Origin: Ganoderma boninense
Lineage: Eukaryota; Basidiomycota; Agaricomycetes; Polyporales; Polyporaceae
Direction of reading: 5' to 3'
DNA length: 64,000 nt
Assembly: GCA_002900995.3 (NCBI GenBank)
Contig: CM035306.1
Location: 62,001 to 126,000, forward strand
This document shows positions 59,291 to 64,000 of this stretch, piece by piece; position 1 is the first letter of the stretch; each line of letters opens with the position of its first letter. The notes below the pieces were generated by a model. The model did not search any database. It saw only the letters and a program-made list of their open reading frames with translations, and was not told where the DNA came from. Made by a program: the position numbers and the translations under genes.

Positions 59291-61340
59291 TTCAGATATT
59301 TTCGCAGCGAGGACCCGATGCAGAGCATGCCTTCCAGCGGGTCAGCCCGCTGAACTCGAGTCGCTTCACGACGTCCGCCCAATGGCATTTCTCCCAGACT
59401 CGAGCCACGCTGCATTCTGTTCGGCAGTCGCGTACCCAATGAGTCTTCGGAATTGACTCACCATGTCCCCGGGCGTCCATCGAGATGAAGTTCGTCTGGG
59501 TCTCGTTGGCGACGGCCTTCGTGAGTGCAGTCGGCCGAGGGGACATTTTCGAAGCGACTGTGGCTCGCCGGCGACCCGTCGCGTGTTTGTTGAGATACCG
59601 GACGGTTTCCCGGCCTTCGAACTCCCAAACGAGGATGGCGTTTTGATTGACTCATGCATACTCGGGCGGGATGCCTCGAGACGTCATCTGCCGTGTGCCG
59701 TCAGATGGGAACCTTGAGCATTTTGCCATAGCCGGCCCCGTACTCACTGATCGCGAGCTGTCGCATGTCCAGCCGCCCGAATACATCATCCTCTGAGAGA
59801 ACGAGTCCGGCAGCTCTGTGTGCAGCTTGCCCGCTGCTCCGCCGGCAGCGCTTCCATCTGAGTTGATGCACATCGACAGCAGCCCCGTCCGGCCTTGACC
59901 CCGCAGCGACGACATCTCGGCATGCGGCGGAGGTGGTTTACGCAGTGTGCGCCGCCCCTCCTGGCAAGACCGTCGACGTCGACTCTGCTTGGCACATGTT
60001 CCGTCTCGCTGTGAGGCTGCAGCGCACGCTCCTGGTCAGCATCGCGCGGCACGTCCTCGCAATGGACTAGGACTCACCGGGTCTCTCGTCTTGGATCGAG
60101 ATGAAGTTCGCCTGGGTCTCGTCGCCGGCGGTCTTCCTGAGTGTGGTCAAATGCCGCTTGTCGGCGACAGGCTGTGCCTGGCACTCGTCGAGAGTGTTCA
60201 ACAGAGTACTCGACGCTCTCCCGGCCCTCGAATTCGCGTCCTTGATCAGCATACACGCACACGGGCCGGACACCTCGAGACGTCATCTGCCGTGTACCGT
60301 CAGATGGAAACCCGAGGACTTTGCGCTGGCTGAATCCGTACTACTCACCAATCACGAACTTTAGACTGTCGAGAGCCGGCCGGCTTTGATCTGCCGCAGT
60401 GCACTCTCGTCAGCACCCCGTCAAGCGAACTAGAACGACTCCGAGGGCCGCTGTTCAGCCCAGCCGTACTGGCTTCATCCGGCCTTGGCGAGTCGTTGCC
60501 CATTTGCATGTCACCTTGGCTGTGGGTGGCTCGTTTGGCTGTATGCAGTGCGCGCCGGTGAGACGGCCCTCTCGTCTGCTTGGCACACGTTCCGCGCCGT
60601 CCTGTGAATTTTTGCTGGTCAGCCCAGTATGCAATGTGTGTTTTCAACGGACTCACCAGATTGCCCAGCGCACATCGAGATGAAGTTCGCCTGAGTCTCG
60701 TTGGAGATCGTCTCCCTGAGCCGTGCGAACTGTCTGTCAAATGAAACAGGCCTCGATGGCGCCGTGCCATGTCAGACACCGGTAGAAGTGCTCAATAGAG
60801 TCCTCGACAGTCTCCCGGCTGTCGACTGGCGGGGGTGGCGCCCTCGTTGAGAAACACATACCTGAGCTCCGTGGGCCGTAAGGTGTCATCTGCGGCACTC
60901 TGTCAGATGAAAGCTTGCAGACACGGCACCCGACGCAGAGCCGGCGACGTACCTAATATGACCACAGCGGACACCAGTTTCATATCCTGCGGAGAATCCC
61001 ATGCAGAGCCATGGTCGTTCGACGTCGGCATCGATCTGAGATGGTTCCATGCACCATCGGTGGTAGCTGGTGTGGCTGAGATCGCGGTTGGTCGCCGCTC
61101 CGGTCGGGATGTCCTCTGCACTGGGCAGGTCTCCGGCTAGACGGTATCTCGATGGCTCTTCTGCACATGCTCTGCTGTGTCGCGTGATTTCGGTGATTCC
61201 TGGAATGCTCCGTCAGCCGAGTGCAGTGGAGTTCTCGAGAATCGAGTGGCGAACTCACTGCAGCCGAGCACATGTTGGGGCACGGCATCGCCAAGAGTGA
61301 GGACGGCACAAGCATGTTGGCGACGGCTGTACCGTGCCGC
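59290..61340 (-). pseudogene. AAA-ATPase-like fragment array (right array), three units
   Basis: Units of about 600 bp. Each ends in a Cdc48-D2-like motif followed by a GTGAGT donor: LTKAVANETQTNFISMDARG (near 59470-59530), LRKTAGDETQANFISIQDER (near 60085-60145) and LRETISNETQANFISMCAGQ (near 60665-60730). Upstream in the units come SDGTRQMTSRGIPPEYA, then EFEGRETVRY or EFEGRESVEY or SRETVEDSIEHFY. In the 59.5-kb unit one frame spans both parts (59690 to 59465) with a single TGA between them. Upstream of the motif there is no GPPGTGKT, so ATP binding is not expected. I cannot name the EFEGRE part. The array is collinear with the left array at 6.95-8.05 kb. Confidence 0.45.
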
Positions 61341-61584
61341 AACATCTTCCAGAGGCCAGACGGCCCGCATATTCAGACGGCGGCATCAAGCCGTACTTGA
61401 TGAACTTGTCGGGGTGCTCGACAGTCCTAAGCTCTAAGTTCAGCTATAAGTCGTAAGTTCTCCTAAGATCCGTAAGATGGGGTGTGATTTTGCTGACGGG
61501 TGCAGCGGATCTACCGTGCCAAGCATCAAGGAGTCGCTCTCGCTTGTCCTCACTACCACGCACAGCATAAGAAATCAGTTTCAG

Positions 61585-62403
61585 TCAACCACGGGCCAGC
61601 GACCCACACAAACAACGAAAGAGCATGCACGGCACGAACTCGCCCGACCGAGGGTACACTGCCTCGCGGTACCTGACGACACCCGCGGCCAGCTCGACCC
61701 CGAGCGTCCCGTACTCCCCCACGGTGAGCGACACGTCCCGCTCGAGCACGTCCTCGAGGGCCTTGGGCAGGAGCTCGTGCGTGGCGTACTGGCGCGCGGC
61801 TGCGAGCCGGGCGACGCAGTCCTCTATGTCCGCAACACGCGCGATCGCGGCCTCGCGCAGGTCCGCGAACCCCCATGCGGTGGCCAGCTTGAGTACATTC
61901 ACCCACGACGTGGGCTGAGTGACGCTTCCATCGGCCCTATGTGATACGATACGCATACCAGGCTGTGATCAGTGCGCGAATCGGGATGTGCTTAGCAAGC
62001 CACGACCACGGTCCACTGGAGACGCACCTGTATGGAGTGGAGGGCAAGAGGACACGGAGGAAGTCGCGGAACTCGGTCGCAGAGACGCCCTCGAGGTCGT
62101 CGACGTCGCAGAACGCCTCGACAGGGCCATTGGGGGCGGCAACGTGGAACAGCTTCTGGAAGAAGGGAGACTGCGAGAGGTGATATGTTGGGACGCGGAA
62201 CCGGACTGACTCCACCTATAGTAGGGTGTAGGATATCCGCGAATACATGAGTGGGACTGACAACGAACCTGGAAGGTGTGCAGCTCGTAGTAAAAGTCGG
62301 GGTCGGGAACCCAGTCGTGCTTGGGCGTGGAGTTGCACTTGGAGTGGGAACCCGACTTGGGGCTCGCTGTATTGGACTTGGAGGTCGATGAACTGGCGGC
62401 CAT
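61585..62403 (-). CDS. BTB/POZ-family protein F', 3'-truncated recent copy of F
   Basis: Exons 62403-62269, 62215-62028 and 61936-61585. Same first 206 residues as F with a handful of changes (CNSTPKHDW for CNSTAKHDW, YHLSQ for YHVSQ, QYATHELL for QYGAHELL). At 61641 homology ends exactly where exon 3 of F would splice. Here the frame reads on into unrelated sequence (GEFVPCMLFRCLCGSLARG*), so the fourth exon of F is replaced by 19 new residues. The BTB core is intact, so a dimerising but differently tailed protein could be made. The frame is also open for about 200 codons upstream of the ATG, whereas in copy F an extra T breaks it. Confidence 0.8.
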
Positions 62404-64000
62404 GTTCTGGGAGGGGAAGAAGCGAGGGACAGCGGGTACGTGCAGCTGCAGAGTTCTGTTTATGCATACCCGTCCTTCTGTATATGTATGCCCCCAGCGT
62501 CGGGCCACGACTGCACTGCGGTAGTCCGCCCGCCGGCACAATCTAGAAACAAGTGACAGTCTATCTTCGCTGGACAGAAATGGGCACCCCCAGGGGGAAC
62601 GGAGGGCGCGCAGCACCAAGCCGGCATCGCTGGGACCACACTGAGATGCAGCTTGGGAATCGGATGGTCGATGCATGGTATCCTGAAAGACATACGCGGT
62701 GCTGTGAGTATCACGGGGAGTGTGCTCAGCCAGATAGCCACAAGACCGCCACGCAGCTGCGGTAGGTCCGGCGACAGTTCCGAGAGGGAAGCGGCACATC
62801 TCGCACCACAGGTTTGGAATGCCCCCTCCTCCTCCCCACATCGGACCCCGTTTTTCGCAGAGTGCTGCATGGATACGACGGTGAGTTCTTGCCTCCCGCC
62901 TCGCCTTCGGGACCTTCATTCCCTCTCTCGACGACCACCGCCGTAGAATTTGATACGGGCCACCCATGCGGCCCCGGCGCATTGAGACGTCAAATGTAAC
63001 CACTGGTCGAGGTCATGCCCCCCTCTTTTTTTCTACGGCACAGGTAAGTTTGCCGAACGGAACTCTACGAGCTGAAGGTGTGCAGTGCGCATACAGTCAG
63101 GTTTCCGAACGGAAGCTCGTCTGTGCTGACCACGACGTACCTCATACACAGAGATTGCTCGCGAGCCACTCAGCACCACCACAACCTGCATGAGTAGAGC
63201 TTCGACTAAGACTGAGCAAGACCGCATGACAGATCGCCCCATGAACTTGAAGTCGTGAGTCATCGGAGGTGGGTAGTCGGTCAGCCCAGGTCTCTGCCAG
63301 TAAGACAGCCAACGCTAGCCAAGAGCCAGTGGACCAGGGCGGGACTTCGAGCCGTGCATAGTGTCGTAGGAACCGACGACAGTCTGTGCACACAGGACAG
63401 CACTGGATATGTGACAGGTACCGTGGACGGACGAAAGGTGTCCTGTCCGCCGTGGTCGGATCGCTCTCCAGGGTCAGGGTCAAGCGCTTGACAGAGTCGC
63501 GGTCGCGCGTTCGAATCCCCCCCAGCGCAACCGCTCATCGACATCTGCCAGCCCAGCTCTACTTACAACTCCTACTTACTTGCTTTCCCCCCGACACCGG
63601 GATCACTGTAAGTCCCATAATACTATTACAAGAGACGCATAGAAATCCGCACTAATAAATACATATGCAACGAGGAGGACAGCGATCAAAGCAACGATAT
63701 ACACGAAACAACCAGAGCAGCGATAGCAAGTCCACGAGCACAACACGGCAACATTCGTACAGCGTTAGATATTCGAACAACTTCCGGGTATAGATATCGA
63801 TCAACACCAGCGAAAACACACGGTCACGGATGACTTTCAAACGAACCCCCGCTCAGCACTAATACAGCGCTGTGCCGAACACAGCGCGGATCTGCTGCGA
63901 AAAGTCCGTCTGCTTCCTCAACGCGCTCACCGTCACCTGCCCCGTCCTCGCGCCCGGCGACTGCTGTCCCACATGCCCGTGCCCGTGCCCAAGCTGAGGG
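61641..64000. repeat. Tandem segmental duplication, copy 2 (continues past window)
   Basis: Direct repeat of 50840-53204 at an offset of 10.80 kb. Still identical at the last base of the window, so the duplication is longer than 2.36 kb. Confidence 0.95.
63859..64000 (-). CDS. BTB/POZ-family protein G', C-terminal end (partial)
   Basis: Stop codon at 63859-63861. The visible part matches the C-terminus of gene G (GARTGQVTVSALRKQTDFSQ, QIRAVFGTALY*). The rest of the gene lies beyond 64000. If complete, the duplication carried both F and G. Confidence 0.8.
   Translation of the reverse strand, partial: PQLGHGHGHVGQQSPGARTGQVTVSALRKQTDFSQQIRAVFGTALY

Overview
The window looks like nuclear DNA of a filamentous basidiomycete, most likely an agaricomycete of the polypore type. 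The grounds are short introns of about 50-100 bases with GT..AG ends, GC-rich coding sequence, conserved eukaryotic nuclear genes (DBR1 and RPF2), a lineage-typical expansion of BTB/POZ-fold genes, CE16 acetylesterases, and TTAGGG-type repeats as in fungal telomeres. There are two 100-N scaffold gaps (598-697 and 14190-14289).

Layout. 1-600 holds the 3' part of a BTB-type gene and a short interstitial telomeric repeat. 698-3140 is an AT-rich island with an array of eleven odd palindromes followed by a small spliced RING-finger gene. 3240-5740 has four TATA-plus-telobox modules, two of them inside 245-bp direct repeats that flank a 42-bp tandem-repeat reading frame. 5900-8330 is a decayed array of AAA-ATPase-like fragments, then a BTB pseudogene and an intact BTB gene (9729-10882). 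11.6-13.5 kb carries a dead CE16 esterase that is an inverted copy of the one at 47.7-49.3 kb. 13.5-35.8 kb is gene-poor and contains a broken cell-surface protein gene, a broken C2H2 zinc-finger factor, two TA-flanked MITEs and a MITE with an 8-bp target-site duplication. 35.8-43.75 kb is the conserved core: DBR1 (intact, eight exons), a BTB gene with one stop, RPF2, and a Ser/Thr-rich single-pass membrane protein. 44.6-64 kb is again accessory: five BTB genes or fragments, the second CE16 gene, another AAA-like array, and a recent tandem duplication (50.84-53.20 kb copied at 61.64-64.00 kb).

How it works together. DBR1 (lariat debranching) and RPF2 (60S/5S RNP assembly) are housekeeping. 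The rest is a duplicating accessory compartment: at least five segmental duplications place BTB genes, esterases and AAA-like fragments in repeated blocks, with MITEs and telomere-like motifs between them. Several reading frames, including exon 4 of RPF2, keep their codons but carry many single-base indels. Sequence error in a poorly polished assembly is at least as likely as pseudogenisation there.
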